A stretch of DNA of 8,907 bases from CBDUUP01 sp965370435. Its GTDB lineage: Bacteria; Chloroflexota; Anaerolineae; Anaerolineales; UBA11579. The notes beneath the pieces were generated by a model. The model saw only the letters and a list, made by a program, of their open reading frames with translations. It was not told the DNA's origin and did not search any database. Made by a program: the position numbers and the translations under genes. Shown piece after piece: positions 1 through 5,701 of this stretch. How positions within the stretch are numbered: the stretch's first letter is position 1; the number at the start of each line of letters is the position of its first letter. The stretch lies in the NCBI GenBank assembly GCA_965370435.1, contig CBDUUP010000181.1, forward strand, positions 1 through 8,907, written 5' to 3'.

Positions 1-1
1 G

Positions 2-46
2 GAGGGTGATTTCTTCATTCCCGGTCGGGAAGTGGAGCATAATTGA
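2..46 (+). CDS. Possible 3' end of a rightward gene (partial, unresolved)
   Basis: Frame 2 from the window edge is open for 14 codons (ending in the residues PGREVEHN) and stops at TGA 44-46, just before a strong hairpin. A rightward gene ending here and converging on the leftward beta-helix gene would explain the hairpin position. The evidence is thin. Frame 3 is also open to a TGA at 48-50, and the opposite strand has an ATG at 40 that reads leftward to the edge without a stop or a ribosome binding site. I do not recognise the peptide. Treat this as a placeholder until sequence to the left is available. Confidence 0.28.
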   Translation, partial: EGDFFIPGREVEHN

Positions 47-96
47 TTGACAAAGGCCGCGTCCAACACTGACGCGGCCTGGTTATTTGTTGTCAA
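47..96. terminator. Hairpin terminator, probably bidirectional
   Basis: A perfect 10-bp GC-rich stem pairs 54-63 (AGGCCGCGTC) with 71-80 (GACGCGGCCT) around a 7-nt loop. An outer 7-bp stem pairs TTGACAA (47-53) with TTGTCAA (90-96), leaving a one-sided bulge at 81-89. The hairpin starts 27 bp past the stop codon of the leftward beta-helix gene. The run of T after the inner stem is short on both strands (TTTG leftward, GGTTATTTGTT rightward). It may therefore work as an intrinsic terminator in either direction or only as an mRNA 3'-end stabiliser. Confidence 0.6.
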
Positions 97-106
97 GCGG
101 TCAGCT

Positions 107-1801
107 TTATGGGCACCTGATGGCCTTGTATTCCGCGTCGTAGTTGCCGATGCAGGTGAAGGCGGCGTCGTTCTCTTCGGTGAGGGGGCCGGTGAGCTGG
201 CTGTAGGCGACGTGGAGGGTGGTGAATTCACCGTCGGCGTAGAGGCTGTGGTCGGCGGCGGAGATGACGGCGTTGCGGATGACGACCACCGAGCCGTCGA
301 GGCTGTAGATGCCGTAGGCAAGGTTTGGAGGCGGAGGCTCCTCCTCTTCGGTGACTTCGGGGATTTCAACTGAGGCGGTGACGGTGGACTCGGTGAGAGT
401 GAACGTCGTTCTAGTATTGTAGACGCCGTAGGCGTCGCCGGAATCGGCCTCCGCGGTGATGGTTGCGCTGGTGAGGGTGAGGGATGCATCACTGTTGTAG
501 AGGCCATACGCGTCGCCGGAGGCGGCTTCGGCGGTGACGGTGACGTCGGTGAGGTTGGCGGTGACGCCAACTAGGTTGTAGAGACCGTAGGCCGTGTTAC
601 CGGCGGCGGAGAAGCTGGAATAGGTCAGGGTGATCTCCGAGTACTCGTTGTGAGCGCCGTATGCGGCGCTGGCCCCGGTAGTGTCGAGGGTGGCGTTGGT
701 CAAGGAGACGGTGGCGTTCCAGTTGTACATGCCGAAGGCGGCGTTGCCGCTGACCTGGACGGTGAGGTTGGTGAGGGTGGTTTGGGCGGCGAGGTTGTAA
801 ATGCCGTAGGCTTCATTGGATTGCGAATCGACTTGTATTGTACCGTTGGTGAGGGTGACGGCGGCGCTGCCGGTGTTGTAGATACCGTATGCAATCCCCG
901 TCTCGGAGTCGGCGTTGACGACCAGATTGTTCATGGTTACGCTGCCGCCCTGGTTGACGATGCTGTAGGCTCGGCCAGCGCTGTTGGATGCGGAGGCGGT
1001 GACATCGGTGAGGGTGATGTCGGCCTGGTCGTTGAAGATGGCGATAGCGTGGCCCTCTCCACCGGTGTTCTCGACAGTGAGGGAGCGCAGTTCGGTTTGG
1101 TCGGCGCCAATTACAGTGCCGGTATTAGGGTTTGCGCTGCCGCCGAAGGTGATTGTGGTAGCCGCTTCCCCTGCGCCTTCGATGGAGACGTAGGGGAGCA
1201 TGGTCACTTGCTCTTCGTAGATGCCGGGGGCGACCCAAACCAGGTAGCGGTTGGCGGGGCCGGGGTCTCCCTTGGCCTGGATATCGTCCAGGGCGGCCTG
1301 GATGGAGGTGTAATCGCCCTCGCTCTTGGCGACCACGACCAGATTCTCATAGGTGGCGGTCAGCGGTTCGGAGGGGGTTTCGGTGGGGTCGGGGATGAGG
1401 GGGAGGTGCAGGCGGGTCTCCTGGGTGGTGTAGGAGCCTTCGCCGCAATCCGAGGCGATCTCCAGGTAGTGGTCGGGGGCAGCATCAATCTCTTCTCCGA
1501 AATCGAGTTGGACGTTGAAAACTCCCTCGGCGACCTCCACGGCTTCGAAGGTCTGGGTTTCTCCGATCTGTTCCCCTCCGGTCTCGGAATCGAATAAGGT
1601 GAACTGGAGGTTGCAGGTCCCTTCAACCGGTTGGCCGTCCACTTGCAGCGCGCCGCGGTAGGGGAATCCGGCTGGGGGGGGTGTGGAAAAGAAGGGGAGG
1701 TTGATGAGGCCGAAGTATCCGGCGGCGACGACGACAACGACGATAATGATCAAAATGAGGATGACCACACTCAAGATCCGCAAAAGTCGGGATCGGTCCA
1801 T
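107..1801 (-). CDS. Membrane-anchored right-handed beta-helix repeat protein
   Basis: A 564-aa protein predicted to sit on the outside of the membrane. Residues 1-8 carry three Arg, followed by a very hydrophobic Ile/Val-rich segment (10-33) that acts as a signal anchor or uncleaved signal, then an STPPP spacer. Residues 47-135 look like a small beta domain (the FPYRGALQVDG start and VAEGVFNVQLDFG are characteristic). Residues 160-215 (DYTSIQAALDDI, then VWVAPGIYEEQVTM) match the opening of pectinesterase/pectate-lyase-type beta-helices. About 10 to 11 rungs of roughly 24-27 residues follow (236-530), most with TLTxxTV and AYGxYN. No catalytic site is visible, so binding or a structural role is more likely than polysaccharide cleavage. 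The C-terminal tail has two Cys (550, 563). ATG 1801 is chosen because AGGAG lies 8 nt upstream. The in-frame extension to 1879 overlaps the promoter. The natural ligand is unknown. Confidence 0.87.
   Translation of the reverse strand: MDRSRLLRILSVVILILIIIVVVVVAAGYFGLINLPFFSTPPPAGFPYRGALQVDGQPVEGTCNLQFTLFDSETGGEQIGETQTFEAVEVAEGVFNVQLDFGEEIDAAPDHYLEIASDCGEGSYTTQETRLHLPLIPDPTETPSEPLTATYENLVVVAKSEGDYTSIQAALDDIQAKGDPGPANRYLVWVAPGIYEEQVTMLPYVSIEGAGEAATTITFGGSANPNTGTVIGADQTELRSLTVENTGGEGHAIAIFNDQADITLTDVTASASNSAGRAYSIVNQGGSVTMNNLVVNADSETGIAYGIYNTGSAAVTLTNGTIQVDSQSNEAYGIYNLAAQTTLTNLTVQVSGNAAFGMYNWNATVSLTNATLDTTGASAAYGAHNEYSEITLTYSSFSAAGNTAYGLYNLVGVTANLTDVTVTAEAASGDAYGLYNSDASLTLTSATITAEADSGDAYGVYNTRTTFTLTESTVTASVEIPEVTEEEEPPPPNLAYGIYSLDGSVVVIRNAVISAADHSLYADGEFTTLHVAYSQLTGPLTEENDAAFTCIGNYDAEYKAIRCP
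235..1096 (-). repeat. Degenerate tandem repeats encoding beta-helix rungs
   Basis: This stretch encodes about 10-11 consecutive rungs, each about 72-80 bp. At the protein level the consensus is roughly TLTxxTVxAxxxSGxAYGIYN. AYGIYN, AYGLYN, AYGVYN or close variants recur at residues 304-309, 331-336, 355-360, 379-385, 404-409, 431-436, 457-462 and 495-500. At the DNA level the units have diverged but neighbouring copies still share blocks, for example around 419-441 and 498-520 (both contain GCGTCGCCGG). This points to internal duplication followed by divergence, with some later homogenisation possible. Confidence 0.8.
1674..1681 (-). repeat. Homopolymer of eight C in the beta-helix gene
   Basis: The coding strand has eight consecutive C just after the membrane anchor, within codons 41-43 (Pro-Pro-Pro). 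A one-base slip here would shift the frame and leave only the anchor. Eight bases is short for a phase-variable tract, so this is noted as a feature of the sequence only. Confidence 0.55.
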
Positions 1802-1809
1802 GGTATTCG

Positions 1810-1814
1810 CTCCT
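1810..1814 (-). promoter_or_regulatory. Ribosome binding site that fixes the beta-helix gene start
   Basis: AGGAG on the leftward strand lies 8 nt before ATG 1801. No comparable site precedes the longer in-frame start at 1879, so this site decides the start. Confidence 0.75.
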
Positions 1815-1850
1815 GAACGACGGTTGATAAACCCTAGTCTTTCCAAACTT

Positions 1851-1879
1851 ATACTACTGTTATTTAGGGTGAATGTCAA
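1851..1879 (-). promoter_or_regulatory. Sigma70-like promoter for the beta-helix gene
   Basis: On the leftward strand a perfect -35 TTGACA (1874-1879) is separated by 17 nt from a -10 TAGTAT (1851-1856, 4 of 6 consensus). The predicted transcript start is near 1844, a G, giving a 5' leader of about 43 nt that contains the AGGAG site. It lies in the 117-bp gap after the phosphotransferase gene, so the beta-helix gene can be expressed separately from the kinase and phosphotransferase genes. Confidence 0.65.
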
Positions 1880-1918
1880 TGAGGGGCGGGTAGGTCGTTT
1901 GGGGGAGGGCGGCGTAGA

Positions 1919-2719
1919 TCAGCGGAGGGCGCGCAGACCCGCCTCTACGCGGGTAACCAAGTTTTCTTCTTCTTCGGCGATGCCCTCATCGAGGCGACCG
2001 GCAGCCACAGGCAGCGCCCAAGATGCTAGTTGGTCCTGTCCGCCGGGGCGCAGTTGGAAATAGCGGCCCAGGTAGACGCGGCGGAAGATGCGGCGGATGA
2101 GGGTAAACACCCAGCGGCGGGGCATTTCAGGGGGGAGAGCGCCGCCGGTGACTAACAGCAAGGTTCGGGCTACGTCGGCCAGGGGGTTGCCCTGGGTGGC
2201 GTCAATCCAATCAATGATGACCGGGCCGCGGGCGGTGAGGAGGATGTTGTCGGGGTGGAAATCGCCGTGGCAGACCGAATCGCCCTCTGGCAGTTGAGCC
2301 AAAACCTCCAATACCGCGCCTTTGACTTCATCCGACAGGCGGGCGGCGCGTTTGATCTTTGATTCCATCCGTTTACGTTGAGGGGGAAGAGCGGGGGCGG
2401 AACAGGCGTGCATTTCGGCGTGCAGTTGGGCGAGTTGCCGGGAGACTCGGACGACCGTCCAGGGCCGGTTGACCAATCCGTGGAGCATGGAGACCCCTTC
2501 GATCCGCTCAAAGAGGATCCCCTGCCGTCCATCAACCTCCACCATCTCTCCCACCGCGGGGACGGTGAATCCGGTCTGGTGGACGGCGCGGGTCTTGGCG
2601 GCTTCGGTGTGGATCGCGTCCGGCGAGAAACCTGGACGCAGGAGCTTGAGCGCCTGATTCTCTCCCCAGGCGAATATTTCAGCGGTGCGGCCTTCAGCGA
2701 GGAGAGGTCCTTTAGTCAT
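1919..2719 (-). CDS. APH/choline kinase-family phosphotransferase
   Basis: A 266-aa soluble protein of the aminoglycoside phosphotransferase (APH) family, which transfers phosphate from ATP to a small-molecule hydroxyl. Visible landmarks are the N-lobe AEIFAW with ALKLL (Lys25, the likely ATP-binding lysine), Glu39 as a possible partner, the catalytic loop HGDFHPDN (151-158, Asp153 and Asn158), and IIDWIDA with Asp170 as the metal-binding equivalent of DFG. The C-terminal helical part is rich in Arg and ends in an acidic stretch EEEEN (249-253). It starts 20 nt after the stop of the protein kinase gene and is probably co-transcribed with it. No Shine-Dalgarno motif is visible, so it may depend on translation of the upstream gene. 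The family covers antibiotic, choline, homoserine, sugar and other kinases. Nothing here identifies the substrate, and resistance should not be assumed. Confidence 0.88.
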   Translation of the reverse strand: MTKGPLLAEGRTAEIFAWGENQALKLLRPGFSPDAIHTEAAKTRAVHQTGFTVPAVGEMVEVDGRQGILFERIEGVSMLHGLVNRPWTVVRVSRQLAQLHAEMHACSAPALPPQRKRMESKIKRAARLSDEVKGAVLEVLAQLPEGDSVCHGDFHPDNILLTARGPVIIDWIDATQGNPLADVARTLLLVTGGALPPEMPRRWVFTLIRRIFRRVYLGRYFQLRPGGQDQLASWALPVAAGRLDEGIAEEEENLVTRVEAGLRALR

Positions 2720-2739
2720 GTTAGGGGAGAGGCGTGATC

Positions 2740-4539
2740 CTACCGGGGGAGGGTCTTGCGAGTGTCTGGGGACAGCCAGATGGGGTTTATTTGCGCCATG
2801 CCGAGGGCGTTTATGGCGCGTTGGTCGAGAATGCGGGCCAGATCGACAATGTTGGCTATGGTTTGGTCATCTCCCATTACCAAGTCAAACAGCATGATGC
2901 CAACAATACCCCGCCGAAAAATGACCAATTGGACCAGCACGACGGTATTTCCGTAGCCTTCCAAATAAAATGGGGCTACACCGGCCACGCCGGATGAAAA
3001 CTCGCCGATACCCTCTATACTGCCGGGAAGTTCAACTTCTTCTGGGTCTTCAGTAGCGCCCATGCCCAGGAACATGGCTTGCAGCATAAGCTCGGATTGG
3101 ATGCTGCCGTAGCTGTTATCAAATATCTGGCGATCTTCGGCGGATTCCAGCAGGATGCTGTAACCAAGGATCATCTCCAGGGGAATATCGGCAATACCAC
3201 TGGTGAAGCCGAACGTGGTGTGAATGGGGAATAAGGATGCGGAAGCGACTGAAGCCTGTAAAGATTCCAGGAGGCTGCGGGGGAGAACGGAAAAACCGGA
3301 AGGCAAGTCCGAGATCAATAGAGTCACCCCGGAGATATCCGGCAGGGGTGTGGCGGTGCTGGTTGGGGTTATCGAGGGGGTCAGGGTGTCGGGAGGCGTG
3401 AGGGTGATGGTGGGGGTGAGAGTGGGGGTTGGTGTGTGAGTGGAGGTGGGGGTGATGGTGGATGTTCTTGTGGGGAGGCGGGTGGCGGTGGCGGGGGATA
3501 AGAAGGAGAACAAACCTGCATCTCCCCCCAATGCCCCTATTGCGATGATGGCGATGATCAATACGATCCCTACTCCGGCAATTCCCAAACAGCCAGCCCC
3601 CCAGGTCCAGGCGGGCAGCTTGCGTTTTTTGGGCGCGGCTCCTGTTTTTGGGGAGGTCTTAGGCATAGGCCGGGCGATGGCTTGGGGGGCCGATTCTCCG
3701 GTCTTGAGCGCGGCTGGGGTAATGGGTTGGCCGGTGATTTTCTGCAATGCGTTGGCGAGGTCGCCAACGGTTTGATAACGCTTTTCTCGATCTTTGGACA
3801 ACACCTGGGTGATGATAGTATCCACGCCTGGGGGCAGGTCGCCGCGCACCTCCAGGATGTGGGGGATTGGATCAACCAGGTGCATCACCAGTTGTTTGGC
3901 CGGGGTGTCGGCCTGGTAGGGCATCTGTCCGGTCAGCATTTGGAACAGGATCACACCCAGAGCGTAGACGTCGCTGCGGCCATCCAAGTTTTTATCCCCG
4001 TGGACTTGTTCAGGACTCATGTAGGCGGGGGTGCCGATGAGGGCGCTGCCGGTGAAGGAGGCGGTCGCCTGGGTCAGTTTGACGATGCCGAAATCGGCCA
4101 GGTAGGGGTGACCCTGGGTGTCAAAGAGAATATTGCCCGGTTTCAAGTCCCGGTGGACGATGCCCTTGGCGTGAGCTTCATCCAGGGCGGGGGCTAACCA
4201 GGAGATCAGGCCAACGGCCTCCTCCACGGTCAAGGCCCCTTTCGTCAACCGTTGAGCGAGGGAACCTCCGGACATATAGCGCATGACCATGAAGGGCTGG
4301 CCCTCATGCTCGCCGAAATCGTAGACCGGGACGATGGCTAGGTGTTCCAGGGAGGCGATGACCTTGGATTCACGCTCGAAACGGGCCAAGAAAGATTCGT
4401 CGTGTAAAAACTCGCGGGGCAAAACCTTTACGGCTACCTCGCGCTCGAAGGTTGGGTCATAGGCTAGATATACCGTCGCCATTCCGCCCCGGCCCAACTC
4501 GGATCTGATCTCGTATCGGCCAATTTTATCGGGCATCAT
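2740..4539 (-). CDS. Transmembrane PknB-type serine/threonine protein kinase with novel extracytoplasmic domain
   Basis: A 599-aa Hanks-type kinase. The cytoplasmic kinase domain (about 9-268) has the glycine loop GRGGMATV (16-23), VAVK with Lys38, the likely alpha-C Glu57, HRDLKPGN (129-136), DFG (149-151) and GTPAYMSPEQ (169-178), so it should be active and of the RD type. A basic juxtamembrane region is followed by one membrane helix (about 312-338), then a Thr/Pro linker (349-400) and a 200-residue extracytoplasmic domain (403-599) that I do not recognise. It has no PASTA repeats. It probably senses an envelope signal and phosphorylates cytoplasmic Ser/Thr residues. The frame stays open upstream to 4755, but that would overlap the divergent gene. 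ATG 4539 fits because the kinase domain starts at once and a promoter points exactly there. ATG 4536 is adjacent and equally possible. The phosphotransferase gene follows after 20 nt. Confidence 0.93.
   Translation of the reverse strand: MMPDKIGRYEIRSELGRGGMATVYLAYDPTFEREVAVKVLPREFLHDESFLARFERESKVIASLEHLAIVPVYDFGEHEGQPFMVMRYMSGGSLAQRLTKGALTVEEAVGLISWLAPALDEAHAKGIVHRDLKPGNILFDTQGHPYLADFGIVKLTQATASFTGSALIGTPAYMSPEQVHGDKNLDGRSDVYALGVILFQMLTGQMPYQADTPAKQLVMHLVDPIPHILEVRGDLPPGVDTIITQVLSKDREKRYQTVGDLANALQKITGQPITPAALKTGESAPQAIARPMPKTSPKTGAAPKKRKLPAWTWGAGCLGIAGVGIVLIIAIIAIGALGGDAGLFSFLSPATATRLPTRTSTITPTSTHTPTPTLTPTITLTPPDTLTPSITPTSTATPLPDISGVTLLISDLPSGFSVLPRSLLESLQASVASASLFPIHTTFGFTSGIADIPLEMILGYSILLESAEDRQIFDNSYGSIQSELMLQAMFLGMGATEDPEEVELPGSIEGIGEFSSGVAGVAPFYLEGYGNTVVLVQLVIFRRGIVGIMLFDLVMGDDQTIANIVDLARILDQRAINALGMAQINPIWLSPDTRKTLPR
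3365..3393 (+). other. Putative G-quadruplex motif in the Thr/Pro linker coding region
   Basis: Four G runs (3365-3368, 3376-3380, 3384-3386, 3391-3393) are separated by loops of 7, 3 and 4 nt, which meets the usual G3+N1-7 pattern. More G runs continue to about 3490. They lie on the template strand of the kinase gene and result from the Pro/Thr codons of the linker. A structural role is not shown by sequence alone. Confidence 0.4.
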
Positions 4540-4545
4540 ATGAAT

Positions 4546-4574
4546 ACTATAGCAAATATTGAGGAGAATAGCAA
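4546..4574 (-). promoter_or_regulatory. Promoter of the kinase gene, predicted leaderless
   Basis: On the leftward strand, TTGCTA (4569-4574, 4 of 6) and TATAGT (4546-4551, 5 of 6) are separated by 17 nt. Counting seven bases past the -10 puts +1 on the A of ATG 4539. No Shine-Dalgarno motif lies between -10 and ATG, since only six bases separate them. The layout fits a leaderless transcript beginning with the tandem ATGATG. Confidence 0.6.
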
Positions 4575-4682
4575 GCTTTACTTGGGCATCATCTTCCCCG
4601 AATCTCCTCTGTTGAGCGCTTGCGTCTTTAGGCTCCACAACGGGAGACCGGGGGATTATGATGGTTTTACGACCGCAGCGGG

Positions 4683-4710
4683 TTGGCGATGTGGTTTTTC
4701 TTGATATATT
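4683..4710 (+). promoter_or_regulatory. Candidate promoter of the prenyltransferase gene
   Basis: TTGGCG (4683-4688, 4 of 6) and TATATT (4705-4710, 5 of 6) are separated by 16 nt. Transcription would start near 4718, about 31 nt before ATG 4749. It lies in the 209-bp divergent region shared with the kinase gene. No operator-like palindrome is obvious between the two promoters. Confidence 0.38.
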
Positions 4711-4748
4711 ACCCGGTAAGACCAAGATAGATTTCGAGTCTTTAAAGT

Positions 4749-5657
4749 ATGCCATTCCGCAGAGATAGCGCTTTTGGGCAAAGGATTTATGCTTACGGTT
4801 GGGCTTTGTTCGCCATGTCCCGGCCGAGTCAATTGGCGGCTGTCACTCTGGTTTATCTATTGGGGGCGGGGATTGCCCGGGCGAATGCGGTACCTATCAA
4901 TATGGAGGCCTTTGTGATTGGGTACCTGGCCCTCATTCCGGTGAGCGCCAGCATCCATTACGTCAATGAATACGCCGATCACGAGACCGACGCGCTGACC
5001 GTGCGCACGCCATTTTCTGGGGGCAGCGGCGCTTTGCAAGCATCTGGCCTTCCGCGCCGGTTGGCGCTGCAGGCGGGTTGGGGCGCGTTGATTGGAGGCA
5101 TGATCCTGGCTTTGTATGGGTGGAATACCGGAGTCCTTTCTCCGTTAGCGTTGGTGGTATTGGCTCTGGGGGCGTTTTTCGGCTGGATGTATTCGCTGAA
5201 GCCGTTGGCTCTGGCCTGGCGCGGATGGGGTGAACTGGATAACGCCGCTCTGGGAGGGTTGCTGCTGCCGTTATACGGATACGTGGCGCTATCCGGTCAT
5301 ATGGATTGGTGGGTGGTCAAGGTGTGTGTCCCCTTCTTTTTGTTGGTGTTTGTCAATTTGTTAGCGGTCACCTGGGCCGACCGGGAGGCGGACGCGGCGG
5401 TGGGGAAATTCACCCTGGCGACGCGTTGGTCATTGAGACAGCTTCGATTCTTGTATTGGGTCGTGGTCGTAGGGGCGTATGTCTTGGTCGTTCTGCTGCT
5501 GCCGCCGGTGGTGGCGGGGATGAGTTTTATCGCCGCTCCGGTCTCCATTTGGGGAGGGCTGACATACACCCGCCAGCACTCGCCACTTCCAACCGTGGCG
5601 GCGATGATGGTGATGTTGTTTGCGCAGTTGGGGGGTTGGTTGATAGTGGGGGGGTAA
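4749..5657 (+). CDS. UbiA-family membrane prenyltransferase
   Basis: A 302-aa integral membrane protein with about nine hydrophobic segments. It should transfer a polyprenyl group from its diphosphate to an aromatic or other acceptor in the membrane. The first Mg-diphosphate motif is NEYADHETD (Asn73, Asp77, Asp81), exactly N-x3-D-x3-D. The second is DREADAAVGK (Asp211, Asp215, Lys220). FSGGSGAL (89-96) and YSLKP (148-152) are also typical of the family. Its length matches MenA-like 1,4-dihydroxy-2-naphthoate prenyltransferases, so a role in menaquinone synthesis is possible. However, no quinone gene is adjacent, and other UbiA members make heme, chlorophyll or lipid products. No Shine-Dalgarno motif precedes ATG 4749. 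ATG 4815 (residue 23) is an alternative, but residues 12-28 resemble the usual N-terminal lead into RPSQL. The gene is monocistronic, divergent from the kinase and convergent with the lipoprotein gene. Confidence 0.9.
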   Translation: MPFRRDSAFGQRIYAYGWALFAMSRPSQLAAVTLVYLLGAGIARANAVPINMEAFVIGYLALIPVSASIHYVNEYADHETDALTVRTPFSGGSGALQASGLPRRLALQAGWGALIGGMILALYGWNTGVLSPLALVVLALGAFFGWMYSLKPLALAWRGWGELDNAALGGLLLPLYGYVALSGHMDWWVVKVCVPFFLLVFVNLLAVTWADREADAAVGKFTLATRWSLRQLRFLYWVVVVGAYVLVVLLLPPVVAGMSFIAAPVSIWGGLTYTRQHSPLPTVAAMMVMLFAQLGGWLIVGG

Positions 5658-5701
5658 ATAGAAGGATGCCTAGTGAAGAGTTTCTATGAGGTGGTTTCCT
5701 C

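Noticed and set aside
650..1597. A 315-codon open frame on the opposite strand of the beta-helix gene
   Set aside because: It is antisense to a well-supported repeat protein. Its translation is a Gly/Val/Asp-rich string without domain features, which is expected when a GC-rich repeat gene is read backwards.
107..1801. Pectinesterase or pectate lyase
   Set aside because: The opening strand motif and beta-helix resemble these enzymes, but no catalytic motif is recognisable and the protein is membrane-anchored with repeat rungs.
1802..1879. Longer N-terminus of the beta-helix protein (start at 1879)
   Set aside because: The extension covers the -35/-10 promoter, would place charged residues before an already complete signal anchor, and has no ribosome binding site; ATG 1801 has AGGAG.
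1919..2719. Antibiotic resistance gene (aminoglycoside phosphotransferase)
   Set aside because: Only the general family motifs are present, with no mobile-element context, so a specific resistance function cannot be supported.
3340..3495. Tandem DNA repeat or CRISPR-like array in the G/T-rich stretch of the kinase gene
   Set aside because: There is no fixed repeat unit or spacer. The pattern follows from alternating Thr and Pro codons in the linker.
4540..4755. 72-residue N-terminal extension of the kinase to 4755
   Set aside because: It overlaps the divergent prenyltransferase start, has no domain character, and lies upstream of the promoter that points at ATG 4539.
5658..5701. Terminator between the convergent prenyltransferase and lipoprotein genes
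   Set aside because: Only a 4-bp GAGG/CCTC stem with a 6-nt loop and a mismatch is visible, without a T run. It is too weak to call.
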